64,000 bases of DNA from Piper betle (GCA_033002965.1 JAURVB010002143.1:1-64000); one strand, 5' to 3'; positions 1 through 11,681 are shown, counted from the first letter of the stretch. Translations and numbers: made by a program. The notes: a model not told the origin generated them from the letters alone.

Positions 1-238
1 CTCTTCAGCCTTACTCTTCTCCTTCTTCTTCCTCTACTTTGGCTGTCGAGAGTGCAGCCGCAGCTCATCCCTTGGCTGTCTTCGCCCTTCATCTCCTCTC
101 TTCCAAGAAGTTCACCCTCAAGGATGGCAACCATACGAACAGGGTTCCAAGCCTTCCAAGGCCAAGGAATTGGTTGTTGGAGCTTGGAGAAGAAGCTCCT
201 ACCACAAAACATTATTCTGTCCGAGTACGATATGACCA
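1..238. other. Unassigned sequence at the left window edge
   Basis: This stretch lies before the point where similarity to the expansin gene begins (about 233). Reading frames are open on the plus strand, but I recognise no protein family in any of them. It could be the end of a gene that starts outside the window or repeat sequence fused to the expansin fragment. Confidence 0.3.
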
Positions 239-655
239 TCAAAACTGTTTGCCCTCAAAGGTCTGGCCGAACTGCCAATTCGCCGGAACAACACCATCGG
301 ACTCCACCGATCTTCCATCGCTAGTCCTCACTATGAACGACAGCGCCTGGTTCCGAGCATTGCCATCGTACTGCCAGTTCTGCCCAAAGTTACGCGTCAT
401 GGCTGAGAACCCTCCATTCCCAACCTTGACCTGCACCCCATTAACATTCCCGGCGCCGGCCACGTTGTACACCCGGGTTGCGCCTTGAGGTTGAACTTGA
501 TGCCACCACTTCTGGAGCAGGGGACGCGCCGGTATACGACCGGGACGACACCGGCCTTGTTCTCGGCGATTTGGTTGAACATGGGCTGGCTAAGGTCCAA
601 GTGCTTCTGCGGGGGATTGCACCAGGTTTCGGTGACCTTGGATGTGGGGGGGGGG
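233..655 (-). pseudogene. Broken alpha-expansin fragment
   Basis: Read on the minus strand, this matches the C-terminal half of the intact expansin at 2718-3867. It runs from the region before HFDLSQPMF (here LDLSQPMF), through AGVVPV.YRRVPC and GGIKFNLK, to the identical C-terminal end NWQFGQTFEGKQF. About 20 bases present in the intact gene between FNLK and VYNVAGAG are missing near position 470. This puts the two halves in different frames (600 down to 397, then 472 down to 239). Similarity stops at a C-rich run near 650, just after the FCPP motif, so the signal peptide and the N-terminal catalytic-like half are absent. The product would not be a working expansin. It is best explained as a truncated relic of a tandem duplication of the neighbouring gene. 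Confidence 0.85.
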
Positions 656-659
656 GCAG

Positions 660-2690
660 AGGTAAAGATATAGCTATACTTAATAGTAAAAATTAAACTT
701 TTTAGTTATATGTCAGAGAAAACTTTGAAGCGTGAAAGTTTATAATATTTACTCTTTTGAAAAAATTGTGTTATTTATTCTCTAAGTGCAACCCTCGACT
801 AATTGGGGGTATTTAATGCAACATAAAAATTTCCCCATTTTATAGTGGTTATGTATACATGAATAATAGAGTGAGAACTTGAAAACTTGAGAACTCAAAT
901 TTAGAACATCAGTTAAAATTCAAAGTATGATTGTCCCATCAGTACATATAACAAAAAAGTTATATACTCCGGTAAAATGATCATTATAGAGGTTCTTGAA
1001 AATATTATAGGGGAGGACCTCTGATCAGACTGAATTCTAAACATTCACTCTGATCAAATCCACACAAAGCTTGTCTTCGAAAAGTACGTCCTATTCCCAT
1101 CTACCATATATCAAATTATACATTTTATTGCTTTATAAATTGTTTTCTTCCGCTTCTGCTAATATATCAGGTTGCAATTTTTTTACATTTTCCCTCTTCC
1201 CTTCTGTGCTGTGGTTCAATATGGAGCATCGATCAATATCATGCACTAATTTTGACTCAAGTTTTATGAAGGGTGACTAACTGTAGATTATTATTCTCAT
1301 TGGCATAGCTCAATTCTGTATGACCTATCTACTCTCTCTTCTTATACTCTCTTATGTTTCATCTTTTTTATTTTTGTAATTTTTTGAAACTATTTTGAAC
1401 TTTTAAAATTCTTTACTGAACTTTTACTCCTAATATTTATTTGATTTTTTTCTTTTTGATTTATTTATTGCCATATTTTGATATGTTTTAAAAGAATTTT
1501 GCATGTTTTTGTCTTATCCTGTAATGATGGTTCATAATTTTTAACAAGAGATATTCAACATGTTCTTAAGTGTTTTATGTGATCAATTTTTAGTTATTTT
1601 TTAAAATATTCATCAAGTATGTATATTTTCCTCTTTCTTGTCGTTGTTAATAAATCATCTTTTTTTCAAATTTAAGTTAATTATTTAAAATTATTGCAAG
1701 TTTAATTATATGATGGCATACTTAACTAGAATTTTCAACAATTTAGAAATTTTGGTTTTAACGTAAAGTAACTTTTCAAGTAAAATTGGTTTTATGAATG
1801 AATTTATTTTCTTGATCATGTGGAATACATGGTCTCTGGTACTCATTAGTGTTTTGAATGTTTTGGATATAAATTTTCTAAACTGTTTTTCCAATTGTTA
1901 AATAGAATTGAAAATTTTAATTTGATTTGTTAAATGTTAAAACATTTTAATGCTAATTTTTTATTAAATTTTTAGAATGCATTTCTTTTATTTAGGTGCG
2001 TACTTCTTACATTTGTATAATACTTTGTGCATAATGTCAAGTACATGGTATTTTTAAAACCGTTTTAAAGTGGATTTTTATTTTAAAAAGTTTTATTTTC
2101 AATTAGAAATTTACTATTCGAAGGTACTTCAATTTATAAGATTGCATACTTGAAAAGATATTTTCAATATATAATTAGGAAACTTTGTTTTTACATTGAA
2201 ATTAACCCAAATATAACTATTATTAAAGGGTTGGATCCGTTTCTTATATTTAAATAATCAAAATTTTTCAAAACGAAATTTTAAATTGAATATTTTCTAA
2301 ATATTGGACAATTTAAATTCTAATAATATTTTGAATGAATGTTTTTTAATATTGAGTTCTCTTATGATTTGGATATCAATTTGAAGATGACATTCGTAAA
2401 TAAACTTGAACGTAAATTGATTTTAATTAGAAGTATAGTTTTTGAACAATGAAAAATGTTAATTAAAAAAATCTTCCTATTAGGTTAATAAAACTGAATA
2501 AGATAATTGGTAAAATATAAATTATGGCCGCCATCAATTTATTTATACCTTCAATTACAAAACGAGGCGCAAGTGTTAACTTCATGCATGCCGCAATCTC
2601 AAATTTTATTAATTTCTTTCCAAGCTTGATCTCGTTTCCTTGTTACAACCCTTAATCAGAATATAGCACTAGCCAAAGATCTCACCATAT
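660..2690. other. AT-rich spacer
   Basis: This stretch is strongly AT-rich with only short, stop-limited frames on both strands. I see no conserved protein, RNA gene or clear transposon end. It separates the expansin fragment from the intact expansin gene. Confidence 0.6.
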
Positions 2691-2717
2691 GCTTGGCATG
2701 CATACATATATAAATAA

Positions 2718-3867
2718 TCAAAACTGCTTGCCCTCAAAGGTCTGGCCGAACTGCCAATTCGCCGGCACAACATCGTCGGACTCCACCGTCTTCCCATCGC
2801 TGGTCCTCACAATGAACGACAACACCTGGTTCCGAGCATTGCCACCGAACTGCCAGTTCTGGCCCCAGTTATGGGTCATGTCCGAGAACCCACCATTCCC
2901 AACCTTGATCTGCACCCCATTAACATCCCCGGCACCGGCCACATTGTACACGAGCACCAAGAGGAAGTTGTCGTTGCCCTTGAGGTTGAACTTGATGCCA
3001 CCACGTCTGACGCAGGGGACGCGCCGGTATTGGACGGGAACGACGCCGGCCTTGTACTCGGCGATTTGGAGGAACATGGGCTGGCTAAGGTCGAAGTGCT
3101 TCTGGGGAGGGTTGCACCATACGTCTACGGTCTTGGAGTTGTTCGGTGGGCAGAAGTTGGTGGCGGTGATGGTGATCGCCTTCCCCAGGTGGCAAGCTGG
3201 GGAATTGATGCATTGGATTTCGTAGCAGGCGCCGCAGGTTAGTCCGTCGTTGAACAGTGCGGTGCTGAGAGCGGCGTTGTTCACGCCGTATCCGCTGTTC
3301 TCATCGTACCCACAAGCCGCCAGCTCTGTACGTAGCAAAAATAAGAACAATGTAGCTCGGATCATTATACCGTTCGTTGCTAAAAAAATTGTCCGACCAT
3401 AATTGGCAGCATTTCTAATATGCAAGTTGATAATAAAATATTCAGCTGGAACACGAAGTCTTAACTCGATGTAATTATAGATCATGCTTCCAAATAGTGA
3501 TGATGATCTATGTTCCAACATATCATAAAAATACATGCTAATCTATATTATAACAGGGCAGGTATAATTAATCCTGCCATCTTCTTCTAATTAACAAGCA
3601 CACGATTAATAGTAAAGTTGATCTTCACATCCATGCCTATATACTAAATTATCATTGCCAAATTTTAACACCATATGCGCCTTATAATCCTAATTTGCTA
3701 TGAGTCAATGACATACTCTCAGTCTCGCGGCCACTTGGGTCACCGTAGAAAGTGGCTCGAGCGTCATTAAGCCATTGGCCTTGGACGGTGCCGGAGATCA
3801 AGAACACGACGGAAAAGGTGGCCATGGCGACCTCGCCCATTGAAACAAAAGCATAATTCTTTCCCAT
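2718..3867 (-). CDS. Alpha-expansin (cell-wall loosening protein), two exons
   Basis: Alpha-expansins are secreted wall proteins that loosen cellulose-xyloglucan contacts at acid pH during growth. Exon 1 runs 3867-3717 and exon 2 runs 3325-2718 on the minus strand. The 391-bp intron starts GTATGT and ends TACAG, giving 252 residues, the usual family length. A hydrophobic signal peptide ends near GTVQGQ. Then come the family motifs ARATFYGD, ACGY, AALSTALFNDGL.CGACYEI, TATNFCPPN, CNPP..HFDLSQPMF (with the conserved Asp), YRRVPC.R.GGIKF, NWGQNW and the C-terminal NWQFGQT..G.QF of the second, pollen-allergen-like domain. The segment before ACGY reads K-L-A instead of the usual G-G, and the loop after FCPPN is short, so this is a divergent member. 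An in-frame Met 9 codons further in is an alternative start. A TATA box lies upstream, and the truncated paralogue at 233-655 suggests a small tandem array. Confidence 0.9.
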
Positions 3868-3978
3868 CTTAAATTAAAACTACACTAGCACCAGAGATTG
3901 ATCTCAGTCACAATTCTCCTAATTCAACCACCTGGTGATCTTCCACTGCAGACTTGAACGAACTGTTGATCTTTGAGG

Positions 3979-3986
3979 TATTTATA
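3979..3986 (-). promoter_or_regulatory. TATA box of the expansin gene
   Basis: On the minus strand the sequence reads TATAAATA, 112 bases upstream of the expansin ATG at 3867. Transcription would start about 30 bases downstream, giving a leader of roughly 80 bases. The spacing is normal for a plant gene; function is inferred. Confidence 0.6.
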
Positions 3987-3989
3987 GAC

Positions 3990-4700
3990 CAGAGGAGATG
4001 CATGGGATGAGAGAAGCTTTGGAATTTTAATTTTAACAATATTAATTAATATATGGTTTAAAAAAAACATTTCTCATTAGACGTATCTACAAAGTTAAGA
4101 CAATATATATAATAATTTGTCTACATACATTGATTGTCTATTACACGAAGAAAATTGTGGTAAGTTAATTTCTTAGAGGGGTATAAATTAAATTCCAAAT
4201 AACTCTGAGTTTTGCGTATTTTAAAATAAATGAATGTGAAATGAAGAATTGTATAGTATTGATTCATGTAACTCTTAGCTCTATATATTCTCATGTAATA
4301 ATTAAATGTTAGATGTAACGGTGCAACACGGTGGACCAAATTATTTTTTTCAAATTGGTTTGTGTAAATTGAAGATCTATATCTGGCACATCCTAGGAAT
4401 ATAATATACCTTACCCTACTTTTTAAGAAATTCTATGTTCCATATTCTTTACATTGAACCATGAGCCTAGTTCATGTTTGATCTAACCCACCTTTCAATA
4501 AAGTCTTATTCAGATATCATTTTTAATAATCTGGCTCAAGTAAGACATGATTATGGGTATAAAATTATTTTTTCAAAGTGATTAAGTTAAATTACAGATT
4601 TATAAGCACACTTTTATTAATATATCAGATCTTTCTTAATAATATGTATTTAATGTGAGATTAATTTTGTTAAATCAAAGAAAATAAGAGGGAGGACTGA
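3990..4700. other. AT-rich spacer upstream of the expansin gene
   Basis: It would hold the distal promoter of the expansin gene. Apart from that I see no coding signal or recognisable element before the (TA) run at about 4710. Confidence 0.5.
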
Positions 4701-4716
4701 TTGAAGTATATATATA

Positions 4717-6411
4717 TATAGAATGCTGCTGTGCGCTGCATGAAAATGCAGCTCATCAGCAGCGCACCATTCGTGGCCGTTGGATGAAAATCCAACGGCC
4801 ACGAATCGTTTTTCTTTAACACTTCCCTCCCCCTCCCGCTCTTCACGCCGCCCCCTCGGCCCCACCCCGCCGCCGGCCGGCCCCACCCCGACCAAGTCCC
4901 CCCAGCACCTCCCGCAGCCGCCGTTCCCCACCGCCTCCACCCGCGTTGCTCCACACCCACACAAGCCCCGCCCCTCACGCCGGTTTTCGCCGCCCCATCA
5001 GCCGCACCCCACCCCCGGCGTCGCCCTGCCCCCAGCCCCGCCACTCCCCCGGCCAACCCCCCTGGCCCTGCCTGTAGCTGTCCCCCACCACCCCTGCCAG
5101 CAACCGCGGAGGTCCCCCCTCCCCACGTTGCTCCTCCCGCTCACGGCTGCCCGCGACCGGCCGCCCTCGCCCGGCCGGCGCCGCGCGTTTCCCAGCAGGC
5201 CCATCCACCCCCGAGGCGGCGACATTGTTGGCCAGCGACGGCCAGCAGCAAGGTCGCCGGCAGGGGGCGGCGCACCATAACAGAGGGAAGAAAGCAGGGG
5301 AGGGTATTTTGGTAATAAAAACTTTACTCGATCGCACTCAAGTTAATATTACAAAATAAATTTAAAAAAATAAAATATTTTCATAATAAAAACTTAACTC
5401 GATCCCAACTTAAGTTAATATTACAAAAAAAATTTTAAATAAAATAATTTCGTAATAAAAACTTTATTCACTCCTGACTCGAGTTAAAATAATTTATTAC
5501 GGAATTATTTTATTGTTTAAAAATTTTATTTTGTAATAAAAATTTATTCGGTAATAAATTTATTTTGTAATGAAAACTTGACACGGTTCCGCACATGATC
5601 AAGTCAAGTTTTTTTACGAAATTATTTTATATTTTTAAATTTATTTTATAGTATTACATAGAGTGAATGGGTGGCGGCAGGGAGGTGGTTTGCAAGCGGC
5701 GGCGGGGAGCGATTCAAATATTTATTTTTTGTTATTTTATTTTAAAATTTTATTTCGTAAAATTGAATCGAGTAAGGAGCGAGTCAAGTTTTTATTTTAT
5801 TATATTTTATTTTTAAAATTTATTTCATATATTTGACTCGAGTCGGGAACAAGCCAAAATTTTGTTACATAATTGCCATCGCTCCTCCGTTCCCCGTGTG
5901 TTTTGTCGCGCCACCGCCGGCGGTGATGCAGGTGACGGCGGCATGGAGGTGGCCAGGGTAGCAGACTGCGGGGAGGAGCTCGATCGACGGGCGGGGCGAC
6001 TACGGGGGTGGGGGCGAAGCAGGGCAGGGCGAGTGGGGCCGCGGCGGGGGTGGGGCGAAACAGGCGGCGGGGGGCAGGGAACCGGGCGGGGGTGGGGGAA
6101 CACAGGGCAGGTGGGGGGGGGGCGGGCAGAGGGCGAGGCGTCGGAAGGGGCGGCGGCGAAGGGGGCAGGGGGAAACAGGGCAGGTGGGGGGGAAGCTGCG
6201 CGACGGCGGACGGGGTGGGGGGAAACAGGGCAGGTGGGGGGGAGGGCTACGGGCGGAGGCGGGACGGGGCCAGGGGCGGGGCGGTGCCGAGGGGGTGGCG
6301 TGAACAGGGGGAGGAGGAGAGGGTAAAAAAAAAACAAATCTGGGCCGTTGGATTCCCAGATTTGTTGCGTTGCCAGTGCGCTGCATTTTCATGCAGCGCA
6401 CTGTAGCGCAC

Positions 6412-6416
<5 letters not shown>
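4717..6416. mobile_element. Non-autonomous element with long terminal inverted repeats and a GC-rich body
   Basis: The two ends are inverted copies. Both carry TGCGCTGCATGAAAATGCAG, itself a small hairpin, just inside a (TA) run. Next comes a copy of 'tccaacggcc' and then an oligo-A/T stretch. After that the match continues into the GC-rich flank, with TTCACGCC.CCCCCTCGG on the left mirrored at 6280-6305 on the right. The inverted repeats are therefore roughly 150 bp with degraded similarity beyond. The interior has two GC-rich blocks (4850-5280 and 5860-6330) separated by AT-rich sequence with several TAATAAAAACTT..CTCG motifs. No transposase is encoded; the proline/arginine-rich frames in the GC blocks are open on both strands and look non-coding. 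The (TA) runs at both ends may be the target. The superfamily (Mutator-like or foldback) is not resolved. Confidence 0.65.

Positions 6417-6459
<43 letters not shown>
6415..6459. repeat. (TA)n microsatellite
   Basis: A run of alternating TA abuts the right end of the inverted-repeat element; a shorter (TA) run abuts the left end. It is either the insertion target or part of the duplicated target. Confidence 0.9.
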
Positions 6460-6462
<3 letters not shown>

Positions 6463-7028
6463 TTGACCTAACAAGGGAGATGTGCTCACAATCACCTGGT
6501 CCATCAAGTTTTCACGCCTATGGGAAGCATGACACATATATTTTTATTATTCATAATGAAGTTATGAAGGACTTCAAATTTCCTGGTTTCGGAAGTTAGT
6601 AAATTATGTCATTTATTAAGCGTTTGGATATAAATAATGCAAATGGTATTATTTGGGATATAAATAATGCAAATTTCCTCGAGCATGATATCGGCCTTTC
6701 CCCTCCCCTGTGCTGCTGCCGCCGCCCCAATCATAAACGTTCCTGCTCCACCTCGAGGGAGGGTTGACGACAAGACGGCAGCATCGAGGTGACCGGTTGT
6801 GAGAAAGAGGGAAAGGAAGGGAAAGAGGGGTGGCATTGGCCGGCGGTGATGCAGGTAATGGCGGCAGCGAGGTAGCCAGTGGTCGGGGTGGAGCGGCAAA
6901 CATAGAGGAGGGGGGCAATCGTTTGTAGGGGAGAAACAAGGGAGGTCGAGGGTGAAGAAAAATAACTCAATGGTAATTTTGTAATAAAAACTTAACTAGC
7001 TCATGACTCGAGTCATTATTATAAAATT

Positions 7029-7074
<46 letters not shown>

Positions 7075-7232
7075 TGACTCGCTCCTAACTCGAATAAATA
7101 TTATAAAATAAATCCAAAAAAATATAAAAATTTTGACTCGTTGCGCGGCAACAATATCACTAGCCGAGCGGCATCACTGGCTGGCAAAACAAGGGAGAAG
7201 GTCGGGAAAAGAAATGTGTTTAGGTACAGGGG

Positions 7233-7375
7233 TAGTTTCGTAATAAAAACTTGACTCGCTCCCGACTCAAGTCAAGATTAAAATATACACCCCAAGAAAT
7301 ATTAAAAAATACAATAAAGGCATTTTATATTTTTTATATTGACTTGAGTCAGGAACAAGTCAAGTTTTTATTACT
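7233..7375. repeat. Inverted repeat, ~45-bp arms
   Basis: The left arm TAATAAAAACTTGACTCG...CGACTCAAGTCAA is mirrored by TTGACTTGAGTC...AAGTCAAGTTTTTATTA on the right, with an AT-rich loop centred near 7305. Confidence 0.75.
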
Positions 7376-7477
7376 GAACTGCTCCCGCTCATTTACTGAT
7401 TCTTTTCCATGACCTTCTCCTCTGTTTTCCTCTTCCTCTATTTCCCCCGCAAAGGATAGTCCTCCAAGAACACCACG

Positions 7478-7735
7478 CAGTTAATAAAAACTTGATTTGC
7501 TTCCGACTCGAGTCAATATTACAAAATATATTTCGAAAAATATGAAAAAAAATACAGTAAAATGTTATAAAATAAAATAATCTAGTTCTAACTTGAATAA
7601 CATGTTAACATAGTATTCAAGTTATAACTTGATTATTTTATTTTATAACATTTTAGTGTATTTGTTTTATATTTTTTGGGATATATTTCCTAATATTGAT
7701 ACGAGTCGAAGTCAAGTTTTTATTACAAAACTGCC
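7478..7735. repeat. Long inverted repeat, ~120-bp arms
   Basis: The arms mirror one another around position ~7605. The core AAAATGTTATAAAATAAAAT on the left returns as ATTTTATTTTATAACATTTT on the right. The outer parts carry the AATAAAAACTTGA motif and a CGAGTC motif in inverted order. A transcript through this site would fold into a hairpin. Confidence 0.8.
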
Positions 7736-8229
7736 CCCACCCATTTCCTTCTCCCATGTTTCTTCCCTTGTCAACTGATAGTGCCCCACTCCCTCTACTT
7801 TGCCCCGCCACCTCGCCACCAGCCGCCCATTGGCAAGTGTTGTCTCTGCCTTGCCACCGCCTCCCTTCCTTCCCCCAACAGAACACCACTGACGATAGTC
7901 GGGAAACAGAGGTAGTGGCCAACAGAGGAGGCCAACAGCGGCTGTTGAGGCAATCCGGGCTGCATGCGGCAAAGGGGATGGAGGGGCACCGGATTTCGGT
8001 GATCCTAAAGCGGCAAAACAGAGGGGGAGGAGGAGTGGTCCTGGCCAAACGGCAAGGACCGAGGGCGATGCGGACATGACCAGGCGGCAGCGGCAAGAGG
8101 GGAGGAGTTGTCCAGGCCAGACGGCGGGGAGGAACGCCGCGGGGTGGGGGGAACTGCGTGGGGTGGGGGGCAATGGCAGGCTGGGGAAAGAATAGGGGGA
8201 GGCGCTAGAGAAATACGTGAAGGATTAAT

Positions 8230-9330
8230 GTACATTTGAATTTGGTGGAATCATCAAAATAAAGAAGGAAAGTATGTTAAATGTAGCACTCGTCTATGTA
8301 TCGCTCAACATGGATTGGCTACGCCCATGTAACATCTTGAAATAAAAATTGAGTTATGCGAGTGTCTCCAATTACAATATTGTCTTGCATTGTTAATATT
8401 TTAGTGTAGATTCTAAAACTTGATATTTTGCTCGTGCAAATGAAGAAAAAGAGGAAATAAGTATGAGTTTCGTAGAGTCAGCACAGCTTAAATTTTAAAA
8501 TATTACATATCGATGATTTATAAAGAATATTTAAGCTAGAATATTAATTTATATTAAATCAAGCTGAGTTAATTTGATTAGAAAGAAATTGAAACATACA
8601 TACATTTCTGAAACCCTATGAGTTGAATATGTCGAAAATTTTAATATAGTTTCTAGAACCCTATTTTCACTCATGCAGTAAAAACAAAAATAAAAAAGAA
8701 AAAAAAATACTTTAATATAAACTTGGCCAAACTTCAAAACCCTTGGCCTTGGACCTGGACTCGCCCTAAAATATAAATAAATTAAGCATATAGCCAAAGA
8801 CACTTAAAATAATCTTTTAACCCCAAAATCAGCACAAAAGAGGATTGCCTAATATCAAAATATATTTTTTAAAATGAGAATGTAAATATAATTCATATCG
8901 TTAAAGTATATTCACAGTATAATTAATAGTTCATTGTAAATCTACTATGAATAAGATTGTACTTGGTTGTAAATTTCTTTTCGTTTCTTTTTTAAGCCCA
9001 CGAACATGTGAATCAAATTGACAAGGGTAAGAGATGTGTAATCTGATTAACAAAATTGTAGTGTTTTTACTTTTTGGTTAGACTGTAAATCGTATAAAAA
9101 TTGCGATTTACACTTACCAAAAAATGATCTCACTATAACTCGTTAGTATTGATTTACACCCCATATTCACATGTGCAAATTAGATTGCAGTTTTACTAAT
9201 CCCTAGGGTTTTATTTTTAAACAACTATGCAAAAAGAGTTAACCGTTTGGAATGAGGTAAAATATGTACGCTGTGTTATTCAACCCCACTCCGATCATAG
9301 CCCTAACAACTTAATATAGATTGCAGATAG
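8230..9330. other. AT-rich spacer
   Basis: Short frames only, with no conserved protein motif, RNA gene or transposon end seen. The right end runs into the eS19 promoter. Confidence 0.5.
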
Positions 9331-9343
9331 GATGCGCTATTGA

Positions 9344-9407
9344 TGGGCCAAACGATATGGGCTTTGAACTCCAATCATGGGCCGAGTCGTTCTCATATTA
9401 GGGCCCA
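9344..9407 (+). promoter_or_regulatory. Cluster of four site II elements (TGGGCY)
   Basis: TGGGCC at 9344 and 9378, TGGGCT at 9358 and GGCCCA at 9402 lie within 64 bases. Site II elements are bound by TCP-type factors and, together with a telobox, are the known signature of plant ribosomal-protein and other growth-related promoters. Their position 60-190 bases before the eS19 start fits that role. Confidence 0.75.
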
Positions 9408-9468
9408 GTAATCCGCCGTATTTAACGTACTCATCGGTCCAAACCTCGCACCGGTCCGCCCAGGAGAG

Positions 9469-9477
9469 AAACCCTAG
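9469..9477 (+). promoter_or_regulatory. Telobox (AAACCCTAG)
   Basis: The plant telobox lies 59 bases upstream of the eS19 ATG. It is typical of translation-machinery genes and works with site II elements. It is followed at 9481-9511 by a (GCC)-rich microsatellite in the probable leader. Confidence 0.75.
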
Positions 9478-9535
9478 CCGCCGCTGCCGCCGCCGCCGCC
9501 GCCGCCGCCGCAGCTGGAGACGACGATCGGAGAAA

Positions 9536-11681
9536 ATGGAGACGGCGAGGACGGTGAAGGACGTCTCCCCCACGAGTTCGTCAAGGCCTACTCCGCCCAC
9601 CTCAAGCGCTCCGGAAAGGTCCTTCCAATATTCGCCATTTTGGTGTTATTATTATAATTTCTAATTTGTTGATATCAACCTTTGATAGTTGGAAAATATT
9701 TGGTAATTTGGATCAGATTTTGCATTTATTTTTGGGTTTTTAGTTATGGAATACAGTAAAAGATGTAATTTTTAATTGGTGATGTAGTTGTGGGATTTTG
9801 TTCGAATGCATCTTTTTTATGCTGTCTTTGATCCATTGATTGTTGGTGTTATCTTGTATGGTATCTGTTAATTGAATCTTTGGTGTTTCTTTTTAGAGCT
9901 TAATGTTGATGTAAGGATTTGATTAGAGGAGATGGACTCTGTTTTTTGTTGGCGCTTACTCGCATGCTAAATCGGGCAATTGATGTAGCTATTCAAATAT
10001 TTTTAGGGCGGAGCGTTTCTTTAGATGGTGTTATAATTGTAGGATTTTGTTTGGCTAATGATGTTTCCAAGTGATGGAATTGATAATCCCGGTGAGTTTG
10101 GAGGGCGAATTGCAAGTTATAATTAGTTTTTTAGTGCATGTGGTTGATAACTTAACTGAAATTACTAAAGGTCTGTTTGGTTTGATAGATTATAACAGAA
10201 GGGAAAAGAGAAGGATTTAAGAAAGAAAAAGAAAAAAAAGAAAAAGGAAATAATGTTTCTGCCATATTCTCTCGTGTGTTTGGATAGAAAGAAAAGAAAA
10301 TGTTATATAGTATCATTCTCACTTTCTATCATTTCCTTGCATTTTTGTGAGAATTAAATACGTGAACAAGTTTTCCACCATGAATGAAAACAAATTTCCT
10401 TCCTTCCATTTTTTTTCAAACCAAACCCTTAACCAAAAAGTAGGAAAGTACACTTTTCTCACATTTTCTTTCTCTTTCTCACAATCCAGACCATAAGATT
10501 ATCAATTTTATAACTAGGAGATATCAATAGCCTTTTATTTCCATGTTTTTCTATTTGTTTAAGTTTTATCTATTTTTTGCTTTCATTGATTCAGTTGTTG
10601 TTGGTTTTATTTGATATTTTGTATGAGATCCATTTTTTTCTAGAACCACATGTTTCTTTTGTTGCTTTATATTAAAGTATTAAGTTGAGGTGAATTCTGT
10701 AAGTTAGAGAGCTTATTTGAGTTTTCTATATGATTATTTTTACGATAAACCAAGCAGTTGATTTAGTTATTCAATGAACTGTTAGATGGTGTGTTTCTTT
10801 ATTTTTTGGTTGGTTTTATCTACTTTTTCAAGTTGTATGTTGTTTGTTTAACTTGTGTAAATTGTCTCAGGATATTTTCTACTTTATAGAAAATGATAGC
10901 TAACCATTAGTATATTTGCTTTACAATTACATGTTGCAAACTTTATCCTGGAAGGCTTAGTATGTTGTGCACGTGTTAAATTAGTTGATTTTATGTTGGT
11001 TAACAGCTTGAGCTTCCTGACTGGACTGATATCGTTAAGACCGGTAGATTCAAGGAACTTGCACCTTATGACTCAGATTGGTACTACATCAGAGCTGGTA
11101 ATTGCTTTTTCATCTCATTTGTTTTCAATTATTATTAAGGAGCTGTGTTACGGTTCTGTGAGTATTTATATTGTTTCATACTGCAGCTTCCATGGCCAGG
11201 AAAATCTATTTGAGGCAGGGTATTGGAGTTGGCGGCTTCCAGAAAATTTATGGTGGGAGGAAGAGGAATGGAGCCCGTCCACCACATTTCTGCAAAAGCA
11301 GTGGGGCCATTGCTCGACACATCCTTCACCAGTTGCAAAAAATGAGCATCATTGAAGCAGACCCAAAAGGGTGAGGAGCTAAAGCTTGTTTTATATGTTT
11401 AAATTCTTTTGTTGGCTTTTCATGAATGATCTGATATGGATGTAATGAGCTTCGCCCTGGTCCTCTTCGCTGTTTGGTTTGCCTATTGATTGATTGATAG
11501 TGCTATGGGTTAATCCATTTTTTTAATTTTTGTGTCACTTTGCTCAGCTTGATTACTCCTACTTACTTGAAATTGTGCTTTTAATTGTTTTACATTGTGT
11601 GCTTGCAGCGGAAGGAGGATTACATCCAGTGGCCAGCGTGATCTCGATCAAGTTGCAGGAAGGATTCTGGTTACACATTGA
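9536..11681 (+). CDS. RPS19: Ribosomal protein eS19 (RPS19), four exons, one apparent frameshift
   Basis: eS19 is a component of the cytosolic small (40S) ribosomal subunit needed for its assembly. Exons are 9536-9618, 11007-11097, 11187-11370 and 11609-11681, all with GT-AG borders. The product contains [11 protein letters not shown] at the start, [67 protein letters not shown] and [18 protein letters not shown] at the end. The expected length is 143 residues, exactly the family size. In exon 1 the C-run near 9566-9571 is one base short of what is needed to read V-S-P-H-E-F-V-K. As given, exon 1 therefore shifts frame after residue 12. All other exons and junction phases are intact, so this is either a sequence error in a homopolymer or a very recent mutation. 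The promoter carries site II elements and a telobox. Confidence 0.93.
10171..10434. mobile_element. Probable MITE in intron 1 of eS19
   Basis: A segment beginning GGTCTGTTTGGTTTG and ending in CAAACCAAACCCTTAACC has roughly inverted ends and a purine/pyrimidine-rich interior. Ends of this kind (GTTTGGTTTG) are common in plant miniature elements. I did not find a clear target duplication, so the borders are approximate. Confidence 0.4.

Larger units (their letters stand above)
6660..8200. repeat. GC-rich/AT-rich composite repeat region
   Basis: GC-rich blocks (about 6690-6960 and 7735-8190) alternate with AT-rich stretches that repeat the module TAATAAAAACTTGACTCG followed by a GACTCGAGTC-like motif (near 6980, 7230, 7360, 7480 and 7715). 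Two local inverted repeats lie inside and are listed separately. A (TA) run occupies about 7036-7070. The frames in the GC blocks are low-complexity and show no conserved domain. The layout resembles the interior of the element at 4717-6416, so this may be a second, more decayed member. I could not define its ends. Confidence 0.5.

Noticed and set aside
2689..3225. 178-residue frame on the plus strand
   Set aside because: Antisense shadow of the expansin exon, which has full family motifs and a proper intron.
4780..6406. Long proline- or arginine/glycine-rich frames on both strands
   Set aside because: They are low-complexity by-products of GC-rich sequence inside a transposable element, open on both strands at once, without a conserved domain.
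9377..9664. 95-residue frame overlapping eS19 exon 1
   Set aside because: It starts inside the promoter (its ATG is part of a site II element) and runs through the GCC repeat; it only becomes continuous with exon 1 because of the missing C.
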